Of a DNA stretch of 64,000 nt, positions 22,501 to 33,480 are shown in pieces. Made by a program: the position numbers and the translations under genes. Every line of letters begins with the position of its first letter. The first letter of the stretch is position 1. Under the pieces are notes generated by a model. That model made no database searches. It worked only from the letters and a program-made list of their open reading frames with translations, and had not been told where the DNA came from. Origin of the DNA: Rhopalosiphum padi (Eukaryota > Arthropoda > Insecta > Hemiptera > Aphididae); contig NC_083599.1 in the NCBI RefSeq assembly GCF_020882245.1, positions 53,966,748-54,030,747 on the forward strand, read 5' to 3'.

Positions 22501-25484
22501 AAAAAAAAAAAAACCCAATCGTAAAAAATATAATATATATTTCTTATATTATGTTACGGCCAGGACACGAGACGAAACGACGTAGAAACTCGTATGCACA
22601 TCAGAATACCGAATACGTCTTTTTATGTCCATATGATTTCCGTTTGGACGCACAGCAGCAATAGTATGGATTCCTTGCACTGTATAAATAGATCACGAAA
22701 AATACGTGGTTTTCTTTTGGTATTCGAATACCACCCTTCCCCCACCATATAATCCAAAAACGCAAACTGCGTACGAAATAGTAATAATAATAGAAAAAAA
22801 TGTAATATATCATTGTAATAATAATGTAAAAACGTGTAATTTGCTAAATAAATGTCACCGGGTAATTCCCTCGCACGCACACGGCCCACATCACACGACA
22901 ATCTAAATTATACGTTATGACATCGTAAGTTACCTAATTGCAAATTACAAAAACCGAGGATATTATGACGAATACGTAATATTAAAATACATTTGAAACA
23001 TGACATATGGATGGACTAATAGGTATTCCTATCTTCCTTGAACATATTATGCTTTTTCGTCCCCAAACGTAACGGAGAGATAAACGGCGGTTCTCACTGG
23101 CACACGAACTTCTCAATGACAAACTTATAAATTTCAGACACGAGTAAAACCAGATGCAATGACGTTGGCCGGTCAACAATGATGGTATCAGTTGTCTCGG
23201 CTCACAGATACTGTAACGCCACAATGTCCATAAGTTCAATATCGAGACGTGGGTGTGTTGCGTTCATAGACCTACACAGAAACGGACTGATGACAACAGA
23301 GAGCGATGTCCGAGGGCCGACCTTGTCACAAAAAGATGACACATATGGCATACACTTTTAGGTGCACCGATGTTCACGGTCATCGCCTCTCTTTCGAACA
23401 ATGTTGGCATTTGGCGACCTACAGCTGCGGACGGTCTGCGCCGACGGTAATAATACATCAATAATACGTCGATAATGGTTGTGACAAAAAAAAATATGCG
23501 ACAATTTCTTCATCGTCCTACACCGACCGATATGTTACACGTGGTGCCTTGGCCCGTTCACGATGCGATCATCATCATTACATTATTATTGTGTTGTCCT
23601 ATCGATATTATATTTATCAATGATTCCATCACGACCTTTTTCGGGTTATTTTTTTCACCGTTCCGTCCCCCCTTCGATTTTTGGTCCACCGACACAAGGA
23701 TATACTTATAATATGTGGACAGGTGGCTGTTGCTGTTTGTTGCTGCAGTCGGTTCGATCGACGACGGAACGTTTCTCGTCGTATACAATATATAATAATA
23801 ATAATAATAATACACGTTATAATGCACACAAGACGACGATCGACGACGGATGGGTACGCCGAGCGGGGCGTGGTGTTTTCTGGCTGGATCGCGGAGATCG
23901 GTGTGTGCCGTAGAACTCCGGTCTCGCGTGTGCGTGCGTGCATGTACGTGCGACCTGCGGAGAGAAGAAGTAGCGGCGTCGACCACGAACCGAGTAGAGG
24001 AGAATATTATTACACTCACACACACACAATAACTGTAAAACCTATGGTCGTGGACGGTGAAGAGACCGCGTAGAGCAGACCTACGTGTACACCGCACATA
24101 ATATTATCGTTATTATTATTGTTATGGTTTTTGTCGAAGCTACGTTTTTGTTTACATTTTATATCTGTACATGCGAAAATCATCGGTCCGCGGACACCGT
24201 TCGGCGGCGCGGTACACCACTGTTATTATCATCATCATCATCGTCATCGGTGCCGACGACGACGACGGTATTGTGAACCCGTCGTGTAAAATGGATTGTT
24301 CCGGTACGGTGATTTTCGGTAGGAAACGAGGCGAAATAATGATAAATAATAATTGCGTGTACATTGTGCCGGCCCGAGCGAAAACGGTGCAAAAAAACAC
24401 GGGACCGAGTCCGATTTGCGACAGTGAAAAAAAAAATTATACATTATATATGAATATAAAAAAATCGGTCGGACAAAAAACCGCAAGCCGAGCTCCGCGA
24501 TCTGTGTTTCCATCACTGGCGATCAGTCACATACTATGTGAAACGGGAGATTTTTCCGTACGAGAGAAACGGCGAACCGCCACATCACAATATTTACCTG
24601 GCCGGCGTCGTTAATTAATTCGTACAAACGAAACGTTTTTAATCCTTTCTGTGGCAGCACTCGGCGCTCGAGACGACGGCCGGCGATAATGCGCATTTCT
24701 TTTCATGCACGTACAATAATATAATGATATTAACATAATAATAATAATAATAATAATAATAATCGTACTAAGTAATAATAATAATGATAATAATATATAA
24801 TCGTTATAAAATGGTAACGCTGAGGTAGATAACGGGCATGCCTCTCGGCGGCACGTGAAAGTACCACCGGCGGTAAAACCCCACCACCCACCCCACGTAC
24901 ACACCGACAACGTCGTTCGTTCCGTTAATCTGTTACATTACAATATGTTTCATTATGTGTACCAACGACGTCGATGACAACGATAACCGACTTTATAATA
25001 CGCCCGCCGCCCGGGTGGTGCGACGGCGACGACGACGACTTACCGCTGAGACCGACGAGGCCGAGGCCGTGGCTGCGGCTGAGGCGGCGGCGGCGGCGAT
25101 AGAGCCGCCGGCCACCATCGTCTTGGGCGTAGTCTGCAGCGGCGGCGGCCACGGGGTGGACGACAACATTAGGTTGGGCATGCGCGCCTTGTGTAGGGGT
25201 AGGTGTTTGGAGGATTGGACGATCGGCGGCGGCAGTGGCGGCGGCAGCAACGTGGACGGCAGCGACGATAGCGCGGGGGTCGTCGGATGCAGGGAAGACG
25301 CCGGCGACGGCTGTTGCTGGGACGATCCCGTCGCGGACTGTTGTTGCTGTTGCGCGGACGCCGAAGCGCCGGCGGCCAACGGCTGGGACGCAGCGGCCGC
25401 GGCGGCGGCTAGGTGTTCGACTACCGGCGGTAGCGACACCGGACTGTCGGTTTGGTGCATCCAAGTGATGTAGCTGACGCTCAT
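4326..25484 (-). CDS. par-1: Par-1/MARK serine/threonine kinase, 17 coding exons, about 913 aa
   Basis: The product is a Par-1/MARK kinase, a family that phosphorylates microtubule-associated proteins and polarity proteins at the cell cortex and is activated by LKB1. Joined minus-strand exons (25484-25044, 14993-14760, 14683-14630, 14548-14500, 14411-14275, 14212-14156, 14083-13948, 13891-13671, 13553-13454, 13310-13198, 13114-12817, 12678-12544, 12433-12325, 12097-11978, 10965-10756, 5764-5656, 4544-4326) keep frame throughout. Domains: low-complexity N-terminus 1-199; kinase about 200-451 with glycine loop GKGNFAKV (207-214), Lys229 in VAIK, HRDLK 320-324, DFG 340-342 and APE 364-366; UBA about 474-514; Ser/Thr/Asn-rich spacer; KA1 about 814-913 ending in the family-typical ANDLKL. 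The start Met follows an in-frame TAA four codons upstream. All introns are GT-AG except one probable GC-AG. Asp before the activation-loop Thr355 is replaced by Tyr354. Other first exons may exist and cannot be seen from sequence alone. Confidence 0.93.
5656..5764 (-). CDS. par-1: par-1 coding exon 16 (residues 805-841), start of KA1 domain
   Basis: This small exon is isolated in a 6-kb non-coding stretch. It encodes NTVNDDQMKPRSLRFTWSMK, then TTSTRDPNEIMAEIRE. KPRSLRFTWSMKTTS is the hallmark opening of the MARK KA1 domain. Acceptor AAACAG and donor GAG|GTGAGT fit, with phases matching both neighbours. Confidence 0.95.
6276..6683. mobile_element. Palindromic MITE-like element inside a par-1 intron
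   Basis: The left end reads GAGGACGTTGTACCCGCATG and the right end is its imperfect inverse complement (GCGGGTATAATGTTCTC). The arms match over nearly their whole 200-bp length, including TCTTACTAA / TTAGTAAGAC and the central AACTCACTTTAAAAT pairing. It has no coding capacity, which fits a non-autonomous fold-back DNA transposon. Similar ends recur near 38.7-39.05 and 39.5-40.8 kb. Confidence 0.8.
9181..9236. repeat. AAT trinucleotide microsatellite
   Basis: An interrupted run of AAT/ATA units lies inside the large par-1 intron. Confidence 0.85.
10756..10965 (-). CDS. par-1: par-1 coding exon 15 (residues 735-805), aPKC-site region
   Basis: The exon encodes PRNVPSRQTFHSGQNRHRG and then PSVQRPSFFSKISSKFVK. 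The SRQTFHSGQ motif matches the site in mammalian MARK2/3 that aPKC phosphorylates to release the kinase from the membrane; Thr761 would be the target. The donor CGG|TAAG region reads CG|GTAAGT. Confidence 0.93.
11978..12097 (-). CDS. par-1: par-1 coding exon 14 (residues 695-735), spacer
   Basis: The exon encodes ALAVPNSGSGCGDTRSKGHV and then a Ser/Ala/Pro-rich tail ending EPPAHP. It is supported by phase agreement on both sides (2 to 1 nt) and by a TTTAG acceptor and GAG|GTATTC donor. The sequence itself is low complexity and could be a skipped or alternative exon. Confidence 0.75.
12325..12433 (-). CDS. par-1: par-1 coding exon 13 (residues 659-695)
   Basis: The exon encodes GPKQRSMAPGGSVGRRSTIS followed by YDAKAAVSTPPVMDPA. 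The other two frames contain stops. The acceptor is TTCTTAG and the donor AAG|GTATAC, phase 2. Confidence 0.88.
12544..12678 (-). CDS. par-1: par-1 coding exon 12 (residues 614-659)
   Basis: The exon encodes TPNSTNHNHNVAIPSTNF and then KRQNTIDAASIKENTARLN, a block conserved in the spacer of insect Par-1. It ends ATGATAG followed by GCATGT. No GT in a usable phase is nearby, so the following intron is probably GC-AG. Confidence 0.88.
12817..13114 (-). CDS. par-1: par-1 coding exon 11 (residues 515-614), Ser/Asn-rich spacer
   Basis: The exon encodes PESDGSRSGSSLSLRG and then Asn-, Ser- and Thr-rich low-complexity sequence with HRSISATNSKPSRRASS. Donor ACAA|GTAATA at 12816 is chosen because it alone keeps the next exon in its coding frame; a nearby GTGATA would break it. 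Confidence 0.88.
13198..13310 (-). CDS. par-1: par-1 coding exon 10 (residues 477-514), UBA domain
   Basis: The exon encodes EILVGMGYSRGEIEESLSQ and YDDIFATYLLLGRKSND, a MARK-type UBA domain. Two in-frame acceptors exist 15 bases apart. The inner one (exon start 13310) gives KRIEILVGMGY, the family-typical junction. The outer one (13325) would insert five residues. Confidence 0.9.
13454..13553 (-). CDS. par-1: par-1 coding exon 9 (residues 444-477), end of kinase and acidic linker
   Basis: The exon encodes VIMKDKWMNLGCEEDELKPY then VEPEQDFKEPKRI. The acidic EEDELKP stretch is the common linker between kinase and UBA domains in MARKs. It ends ATAG|GTATGT in phase 1. Confidence 0.95.
13671..13891 (-). 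CDS. par-1: par-1 coding exon 8 (residues 370-443), kinase C-lobe
   Basis: The exon encodes KRYDGPEVDVWSLGVILYTL and the rest of the C-lobe through RIPFYMSTDCENLLKKF and NPLKRASLE. DVWSLG supplies the helix-F Asp, and Arg in NPLKR ends the lobe as in other CAMK-group kinases. It is in frame with both neighbours. Confidence 0.95.
13948..14083 (-). CDS. par-1: par-1 coding exon 7 (residues 325-370), DFG and activation loop
   Basis: The exon encodes AENLLLDSEMNIKIADFGFS, then the activation loop GGKLYTFCGSPPYAAPE. Thr355 aligns with the LKB1-phosphorylated Thr (Thr208 of human MARK2). The residue before it is Tyr (codon TAT), where the family has Asp. The following GSP Ser359 is conserved. The donor is GTAAGA. 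Confidence 0.95.
14156..14212 (-). CDS. par-1: par-1 coding exon 6 (residues 306-324), catalytic loop
   Basis: The 57-bp phase 0-0 exon encodes IVSAVQYCHQKRIIHRDLK. Asp322 of HRD is the catalytic base. The donor is GTAATT. Confidence 0.95.
14275..14411 (-). CDS. par-1: par-1 coding exon 5 (residues 260-305), hinge region
   Basis: The exon encodes VKLLQVIETEKTLYLVMEY, then ASGGEVFDYLVLHGRMREKE and ARAKFRQ. This is the hinge and helix D-E segment, nearly identical to MARK family kinases. It opens after TTTTTTAG and closes at CAA|GTACAT. Confidence 0.95.
14500..14548 (-). CDS. par-1: par-1 coding exon 4 (residues 244-260), helix C
   Basis: The 49-bp exon encodes LFREVRIMKMLDHPNI plus the first base of a Val codon. 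Glu247 is the helix-C glutamate expected to pair with Lys229. The donor is GTGAGT. Confidence 0.95.
14630..14683 (-). CDS. par-1: par-1 coding exon 3 (residues 226-243), ATP-binding lysine
   Basis: This 54-bp, phase 0-0 exon encodes VAIKIIDKTQLLPGSLQK. Lys229 is the catalytic ATP-anchoring lysine. It is flanked by TTTGTAG acceptor and GTACGT donor sequences. Confidence 0.95.
14760..14993 (-). CDS. par-1: par-1 coding exon 2 (residues 148-225), Gly-rich linker and kinase glycine loop
   Basis: The exon begins after a TATAG-type acceptor and encodes a Ser/Thr linker with runs of Gly (GGGGGVGGGGGG), then Arg/Ser-rich sequence. The start of the kinase domain follows: HIGKYKLLKTIGKGNFAKV and the segment up to PTGKE. 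It ends AAGGAG|GTAAAT in phase 0. Confidence 0.93.
18560..18705. repeat. Dispersed TTAACT-rich repeat copy
   Basis: A block containing ATAACTTGGCTTTTTTCAAC followed by TGATTTAAAAATAAT resembles part of the sequence around 55.25-55.31 kb (TAACAACTTTTTCCAGTTGA then TTTGAAAAAATAAC). This suggests two members of one dispersed family. The boundaries are uncertain. Confidence 0.4.
24730..24800. repeat. AAT microsatellite near par-1 exon 1
   Basis: Tandem AAT units with interruptions lie a few hundred bases downstream of exon 1 within intron 1. Confidence 0.85.
25044..25484 (-). CDS. par-1: par-1 coding exon 1 (residues 1-147)
   Basis: This exon encodes the N-terminus, starting MSVSYITWMHQ, followed by Ala runs, a Gln-rich stretch, Pro-rich segments and a second Ala/Ser run. 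An in-frame TAA lies 12 bases upstream of the ATG. The exon ends TCAGCG|GTAAGTCG, a strong donor, exactly in phase 0, matching the phase of the exon at 14993. It lies in a GC-rich block. The sequence is not recognisably conserved with other MARK N-termini, so it could be one of several alternative first exons. Confidence 0.75.
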
Positions 25485-27000
25485 CGTCGCGCGTTACGGT
25501 GGCCGGGTGGTGTTCACGTCCGGCGAGAGGAGCTTGCGGCGAGACGAGGGCGCGAGGACTGCCGTTGTCGATTAACAACAATTCGTACGTTGCGCTCCGG
25601 TCTTACGACGACGACGACGCCGGTGCAGTGGCAATGGACATCGCGCCGTTACGAGTTATGTGTGTGCCTCTGACGTGGTTTATCGCCGGGCGGACATCGC
25701 CTAAAACCGATGAACGTGTCTGTCGTCGCGCTGGGTGGATATATTATCTCGTTTGGGTCGATTCAGCAATCGCAAACCGACGACGGGCAGGCCAGTGAGA
25801 CGGACGGACAAATACACAACGTGCGATCGGCACAAAGTCTGCGAGGCCTCCGGAACGACCCCGGGCGCGCCACTTGCACTATCTCGGACAAACGACGAGA
25901 AACTGGTCCCACCGCTGCCGTCGTGTGCACTCGTCGGTCGGTCTATCCGTTGGTTGGTCGATTCGCCGCCGATGCCGTTGTCGGCGCAACCGAACAGCAG
26001 AGTGCGCTGTCGCCGTCACACGCGCACCGCCCCGCCGCGCGCACGCCGCCGAGACCGAGAGGACTACGTTGCCAATTTGTTGTTTTTTTTTTTTTGCCGT
26101 CCGTCTCTGTCCCTCTCGCGTTCGCTGCGATCTCTCTCTCGATATGTGTGTTTTATACGTTATTATTATTATTACATTATAGAAGAGGTAGTATATTATT
26201 ATATTATATTTGCTGTTTGGTGTGCGCGTTTCGTTCGCCGCCGCCGTGAGAAAGAAATCACGGGAAGGGGTAAAGGCGGCGGGGGGCTCCTCGGTGGGTT
26301 GGAAAATATTTGTCGGGAACGTGTCGAATCGGGCCACCGAAGATTAATAACGATAAAGGGGAATAATAATAGTAAAAAAGAACGTCGTCGCGCCGTCGAG
26401 ATAAATATTGTTTTTTTTTTCCAGTCCGGCGGCCGCTTGTCACACTTTTGCACAACGACACCGTTCGCCGCCGCGGTTTCGCGGCAGGTGAAACTCGGGC
26501 GCTGGTCCCACACGCGCGCGCGCCCGATTGCCGTCATTATTCGGGCGCGCGCCGCCGGCGTGGGAATAGAAAATCCGACGACGAAACGTCAAAAGCAAAT
26601 AGAAATCCGGACGGGCGTTACGGACGATGACGACGGTAATAATATTGTTATTCGCCAGCCTTTGATTTCCAATTTTCCATTCCGCCGTCGACGATATTTT
26701 ACACGGTCCATTTCGTCTCGGTGTTTTTCTCGGTTGGTTTTTTTTTTTTTGTGTTTCGTTTCCCAAGTCGTCGGCCCTACGGAAAAACTCGTTGAAACGT
26801 TTTCGAACGTGCGCCGACGTACGCGCGTCGTGGTCGGATGGTAGCACACACGTCGTGGGTCGAAACCAACCGCGAGCCGCCGCCGACACAAAGTCCCGCT
26901 GCCGAGAAATTCTGACAACACGCGCGTTTTATCCATACGCTATTATGACGTATAGTCCCGTGACGAAACGTACTTGTGTAAGGCTACCGCTGGAGGGACG
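25485..27000 (-). promoter_or_regulatory. GC-rich, CpG-rich block upstream of par-1: probable 5' UTR and promoter
   Basis: The sequence upstream of the par-1 start is rich in C, G and CpG compared with the surrounding AT-rich DNA. Long open frames on both strands here have low-complexity Arg/Ser/Tyr-rich translations and are explained by composition. The position immediately 5' of the first coding exon makes a promoter and 5' UTR the simplest reading. No TATA box or start site can be fixed by eye. Confidence 0.5.
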
Positions 27001-30000
27001 AAAAACGACGAAATAACTCAAACAAGTTCATGTATTTATGGACGTGTTTTTAAATTTTACCAAACGGTAACAAGTAGCGGTAAAAAACCACACACTCTGA
27101 ATGTAACCCCATAGGTCCGCGATTACTTGTTTACATCGCACGTCGCGTCCGACCGGAATTGTAAATTAATATATCGCACCTGCTGTTTCGGCTATTGTTT
27201 TCCATACGTCGTAATAACGATAGCGATACGGATGACATATTATTAAGTACGTTTTTAATCATCTTCTACTGAAAACGGTTAAGCCTTCCGAATACTCAAG
27301 AACACTTTAAATCGATTAATAATTTTCAAATCGTTGTAGTGATCGTGTTGAACGTTGTTATGTTGTCGTCATTGTCATCGCCGCCGTCGATCGTCAACAA
27401 GTCCAAAACTTGAAAGGTCAATCAATTTTTATTCCAATAATAAAACTGGTACTAAATCGCGTCACCCTCGTGTTCAAACTTAATGAATATTAATTATTTA
27501 TTATTCATGTGATTCAGTGTATGTAGTATGATTGACGGCAATTAGTCCAGAAACTTTCAAATACAAAATGTAGACATCACGTTTAAAAACCAAAATAAAT
27601 AACATGTACCTCTATATATACGTTGATAGAAATAGTAATACAATTATCAAATAATACATAATTAACGATTTTTGTAAATTCCTATCAACTCCAATGTAAA
27701 TAAATTAAATTAAATTAGTCAGTAACAATCAAGATAAATCATCATATTTTCGAATTATTATAATCATATTATGCTATATGCCACTAGACTATTATTTGAT
27801 CTTAAAAAATTTGATTATTATTTTAATACCATTTATTTATTACCTTAATAACATCATACAATTTAAGCTGATATTTCAGCAATGAACTAGTCGAATTCGT
27901 GAAAATATGAAACTATTTTACAAATATTTTTGTTATCTCGTTTATTATATAATAATAAGTAACATTAACTTTGAATGTATGAAAACTTAAACGACGATAA
28001 TACTAAGTACCAACAATTAACTAGTAAACACGTCTAATGGATTCTTAATAAATTATAACGACAGAGTTGAACTTTGTAGGTTAAAGAAAAAAACGATGAC
28101 TTGTAATTTCGAGAGAAAAATGTTATACATTTAATTATAATTGTTCTGGTTCAATTCTCAGAGTGGATGAGGCTAATTGGAAAAATACATGTAGGTAGAT
28201 TACAACTTAGAAGCAAACGTTGTTCTACAGACAGTGAAAAAGAGATCTAAACAATATAATATTATATACATGTACTACTTAAATATAGTTATATACATGT
28301 ATATTATACAATTGGTTATTTATAGTACACAATTATTTTTTTTTAAACAAATGTTTGCTAGGTTAGTATTAATTAGGTCAGATGAAACTCGAATAAAATT
28401 TAATAATAAATAATTTAATGATAATGAGCATGTATTCATGAATTACACAAATTATAGTGAATTTAAAATAAAAAAAAAATGTCTTACAACTATGTTACAG
28501 AACTAAAATGCAAATTAAATTTTTATCCATTTTTAAAAAAGTTTTTTATTTCTTTTATTAATGTATACATTGTGTCATGATTATTTGTATGCAAATGTTG
28601 TTGATGCATAAAACAAATTAGAAAAATAGTAACGATTACATTCAAAAAGCATTGGACCATTTTTAAAAGACTCCATAATATATGTGGAAGGATTATGTGT
28701 ATAAGAGTTGTGCGTTTTTTAAAATTAGCCTAATAAAAGGTTTGCACGCAAATCAAATCAATTGCATCAGTCAGTTAGCAGCAGCTGTCTAAATAGTTAC
28801 AGGTATGCAACAATACAATTTCAAAACCTGCAACGACCATAAATCATAGTGTACAATATTGTTATAATATAGTTTAACACGTTAAAAACGTGTAACTAAT
28901 AATATTACAGTTTTTTCGTACTGAAGTTTTGTTAAATAATAATACTGATGAATGATGATCTAATGAATTATAATATCGTTCATCGTCCTAATAATATTAT
29001 TTATCTCATTAAGAGTCCAAACATTTCACGTGTGTGTACAAACAGAATATCCTAAAGCCGGTAAGAAAATAATGACGTTCAAAATATAGGTACACTTCAT
29101 TAGAACGTATTCGCTGTTATCGATTTACACCATTATAATACACCAACGCTGTTGATTTTTAAATTGTAATCAATATACCTATTATTTGCAATTGTTTTTA
29201 TTATAATTTTTTTTTATATACTGACATTTACCAATTAAAACCACACGTTTAATTAACTTTATAATATTGCGAGCAATAAAAATACCTACCTAGTGTATAA
29301 TACATTTCTATATTGGTTTTAATTATTTTTCAGTTAATCTTCATAACTACGGCGTTACAAAATTCTAACAGGATTCACACCAAATAGCATCCTATAATAG
29401 AAGTTTTAACATCGTACAATGACACTATTAAATCCTGCGATTATTATTTTATTTCCTGTAATTTTTCCGGCTCATCCAAATAAACGAACAAACAATGCAC
29501 AACACAACACACTTCCGGACGTCGATTTTTACGCACAAGTGCCAACGTACACTATAAATGTGGCTGTGTAGTTGTATCGGAAGTATTGTGTTGTCCGATT
29601 TCCAATTTTCAATAATCACAACTGTTGATTTTATTTGGGTAAATTTAAAAAAAGAAAACGTATCCAAAACATTATGCGAACCGACTACCTGTAGGTATAG
29701 ACAATTAAACGATTTCACTTTCGAATGCGTTTTTATAGTGAAAATTAAAAAAATATATATTCACAAAACTCGGGAAATCTATCAAAAAAAATAAAAAAAA
29801 ATACCAATTTGTCCATTTATAATAATATCAAGGAATTTTGAATTCGATAGAATTTCTACTGCACAATATTAATTCGATGCTATCGAAACAACGGGTTTTA
29901 TTTTTATACACAGCAGGATGGTGTATACAGTTTTTCGTTTTTACGACGGAGTCGTTAATAGTTTTTTGTTACTTTCAGTCGTGTTAATTATGACAATGCA

Positions 30001-33000
30001 CGCATTTCGACAGAAAAAACAAACAAAACATCTAACCAATACCTAACATCGAATTTAAAAATTCGCGATTATTGTAAGAAACAACCCAAAAACGACATCC
30101 AATTGTAATGGACCTATGTCATTTTTTCATTCTTACTAATGCACCATGTAGCACGCGCATATTCGCACAGACATACGTGCGCGATGAAAAATAAAATCGT
30201 GTAAAAACGTTTACTGTAACCGTTTATCAATTATCAACAATATCGAATGACCTTCAAACGTTACATTATGATCGAAATCATAATTATTAAAATTAATATA
30301 CCACCGGCCGTTCGAATAACAATCTATAAAGCTAGTAATTATAATATCGCTTCCCGTGGGAAATGTCGGTTTGCTGCGCTGACGTCTAAAACGGTCGCAA
30401 TGCATCTACTGCTATTATGTTGCCGACTTTCTATGGCAATAAAATTATTGAAAAAAAAAATAATAATAATAATAATAATAATAAATGACCGTAGTTTTGG
30501 CACTAAAAGTAATTTATAGCAGCCGGTTAGCCAACCGGTTCCCGTGAAAATGTCAAAAAGTAGACATTATTCCAAAGTTTCTGATGTTTAGGACAATAAA
30601 TTCTTATGCATATAATATTTTATTATATACACAAATCGGTTTTTAATCGGACCACAGATAATAGCAACAGTTATCGCATATGTTATTCAAAAAACAACAG
30701 TAAAAAAAGGAAAATAATGTGTTAAAAGTATATATTATTATGTTGCGCAATGTAGATGATGGATGAGATTATCAAACTGCGTAATGTTCAGAAATTTTAG
30801 TAATATGGAAATTTTTAAAATACAGTTTCGCTGAATGAATCGTGTCGCATAATTTAAGTTCATATTGTGTGCACAATCTGTTGACATTTTCAACAGGTGT
30901 CATATTTTATTTTTATTTTAGTAGACTAGCAGTTCATATTGTACACTACAACGTAGATTATTTTTTTTAGGTTTTTGACATTCGTGCTTAATAACTTAAT
31001 CTTTCGCGTTCTATCCCGAATTCTCGACAATCGTATTTATATACAGACGCAGACACCAAACTATTAAGGCTCGTAAAACCCCCACAACAGTTAGATTTAC
31101 AACAGGAGACGAAGAAGTCTTTAGAGATTTTTTGGTAAGATTTAATATATTAATACTGCACAAATGTGATAAATTATTTATAATACACCATAAGAAGTAA
31201 TGGCTATTATAATTTATTAATTGTAAATAAATTATCAATAAATCGACGCGAGTGTTGATGATGAATGTTAAACATACAAAGTGTTAAAAAAAAGAAAATG
31301 TTAATATCGAACAAGAACAATAATGAGAGAATAGCATTCGGTTCATATTTCAATAACACAATATTTAACATCGCTGACCCGGTCCCATTTCTAAAATTGA
31401 TCGACGATGATAATTGATAATTGTTAATATGTGCACAATATCTCTAGTAAACAAACAAACTTTAATATTCAGTCCAAACGTTATTTTATAATTCCACATC
31501 GCATCTCGTTGAATGAATGAAAAAACCCATAAACACTGGACGACTTCGGCAGTAAAATATAACTTTAAAAGAGACAAATCAGAAACTAGGTCATGAAGAG
31601 ATTATTAAACATTATTGTACTTTTAACTACAGAGAAGGTCGGTCGGTCAGTGATCAACGTAATAATTATAACATTCATTGCCTTCTTTTATTTAATCGAT
31701 TTATGTAATAAATATTTTAAATTAACAAACAAAAACACTGCATTGTTTTAATTAATTATGTTGTTAATTATTACATAATAAAATACAATACACAATAATA
31801 AACAACAAAAAGTGAAATAATAACATAATTATAACACCTGTATTATACTTTTTCCAACAAATAAATTTAGAAACCTTGAAACACCATTTTTTTAATTTAT
31901 TTACCACGTGTCTTACGATTTACAACCGGGCATTGAACTCTTATCAATGTTTACTTAAGTATTAAAAGGTCTATCGATAAATGATAACAATATTACGTTT
32001 ACTAAAAGAAAAACTAGGTGATAAATATATTCCATAGTTTCAAAAACGAACTTTAATATTAAAAATTCAGCAACAAAAAATAGGCAATAATAAAAATAAT
32101 ATTAATAAATAAATAATATCTCTTGCCGAACAATCGGTTGAAGGGTCGGTTGACAACTACTGTAAAAACTGATGTACCTATAAATGGTCAATGAACCGAA
32201 AATACGACGTCAATATTTTTAAATAAATAATTACGTAAATAACACATGAGACACGCATATAATATTATTATAGTATTGTACATTATTATAATTTATAATG
32301 ACATTTCGTTCGCAAACCTGGCATGTAAAAGAAAACGTTTTCAGCCGAATGAATTAACAATTATCATTTGTGTCATAACAACATTGAATCAATATTACGG
32401 AAACGACGGTGTGTTTATTCACATTATTTCGTACCTACAACCGTAAAATAGTTTCTATTATTATTGAAAACCGGGAAACGATCGCTCATCGACAATGGCG
32501 AGAGGGGATAATACAAGCGGTTTTTAGAAAAAAATAATGTCTATTAAAACTTTTATGTACTCACTACTCGAATATTGATCATCGAAGGTACAATATATTG
32601 TTATTAATTTTCGTGTACGGTGGATAAGTGGGTTATCTATATACTACAAAACACCAGTGAGGATTAGAACATATCCAACACAAATTTTTGTCCTACATTG
32701 AATTAAAATGAAAATTGTTTACTCGTTCCTCCCGGTACCACAATGTAGATTTCAACTTAATTTCTTATTTTAACACTAGAAAATCGGTACCTATTTCTAT
32801 ACCTACCTATTCTGCCATTTGAGGCACCTAAATAGCCGTTCCGCTATATACATTAATCTTTAATTCGGTAGACTTTCTTCTATTAGTAAATAACTTTAAT
32901 TCATACTTTAAGCTAATCTTTTCCACTAATTTATCTAAAAGAAAAGTAATTTTGTAGTTAGTTTACACCAATAAACATTGTCAGTGACGTAAACTACAAA

Positions 33001-33180
33001 AAATAAAATATTTTTATTGTTATTATGATAGTAATAGTTGTAAGAATGAGCCTCGACTGGCTGGCGGCGATGACGAAAGAGATCTGACCGCTGGTCAGTC
33101 TGTATTGCAAAACCTATAATAATAATAATAATAATGTACCTGTATGAAATCTTAAACTATTATCAGTGCATGGCAATTAT
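27001..33180. other. AT-rich intergenic stretch, nothing recognised
   Basis: Open frames are all under 100 codons and lack recognisable motifs. AAT runs occur near 30455-30483. Nothing else can be supported. Confidence 0.5.
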
Positions 33181-33189
33181 TATTATTAC

Positions 33190-33480
33190 AGTTATTATCG
33201 TCGATAACGTTGGGCGGGGGTCGGTGGGTTTTTACCGTGCGCCAGACGATCAGCAGCGTGCGGGGCGCGAAGTGTATGTATTTTTGTCAAATGCCGCGAC
33301 GACTTGCCAACGTCAAAAATCGTTTTCCTGGTGTAAAAATAAATACGCTGAACGACCAAGCAGTGACGGGGCAGAGGCTGCAGAGCTCGCTGTCAACCGC
33401 ACATGCCAGCGATCCGGAGAGGACACGACGCCACGCGAGAGAGGGTTGAGCGGATGTGCGGGTAGCGGATAGATCTAGAT
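33190..33480. other. Small GC-rich island without an assigned gene
   Basis: About 290 bases rise sharply in GC and CpG within AT-rich flanks. A 112-codon plus-strand frame crosses it but has no recognisable domain, and another frame is open over the same bases. It could be a first exon or promoter of a transcript whose coding exons I cannot see. Confidence 0.3.

Larger units (their letters stand above)
14994..25043 (-). other. par-1 intron 1 (about 10 kb)
   Basis: This intron lies between the N-terminal exon and the kinase-coding cluster. It is AT-rich from 15.0 to 23 kb, then increasingly GC-rich towards exon 1. Any alternative first exons or internal promoters of par-1 would be expected here. 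I found no open frame with a correctly phased donor that I would defend. It contains AAT microsatellites and a TTAACT-type dispersed repeat near 18.56-18.70 kb. Confidence 0.65.

Noticed and set aside
23558..24614. Several overlapping open frames of 100-180 codons on both strands
   Set aside because: Arg/Thr/Ile-rich translations follow CpG-rich DNA and trinucleotide repeats. No frame has motifs or phased splice sites that fit a gene.
24955..25473. 172-codon plus-strand frame rich in Ala, Gly, Cys and Asp
   Set aside because: It is the antisense shadow of the repetitive par-1 exon 1.
25735..26844. 369-codon plus-strand open frame upstream of par-1
   Set aside because: It begins at a GTG, translates to Arg-rich sequence with Phe and Tyr runs from homopolymers and ATT repeats, and overlaps open antisense frames. 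GC-rich composition with few stops explains it.
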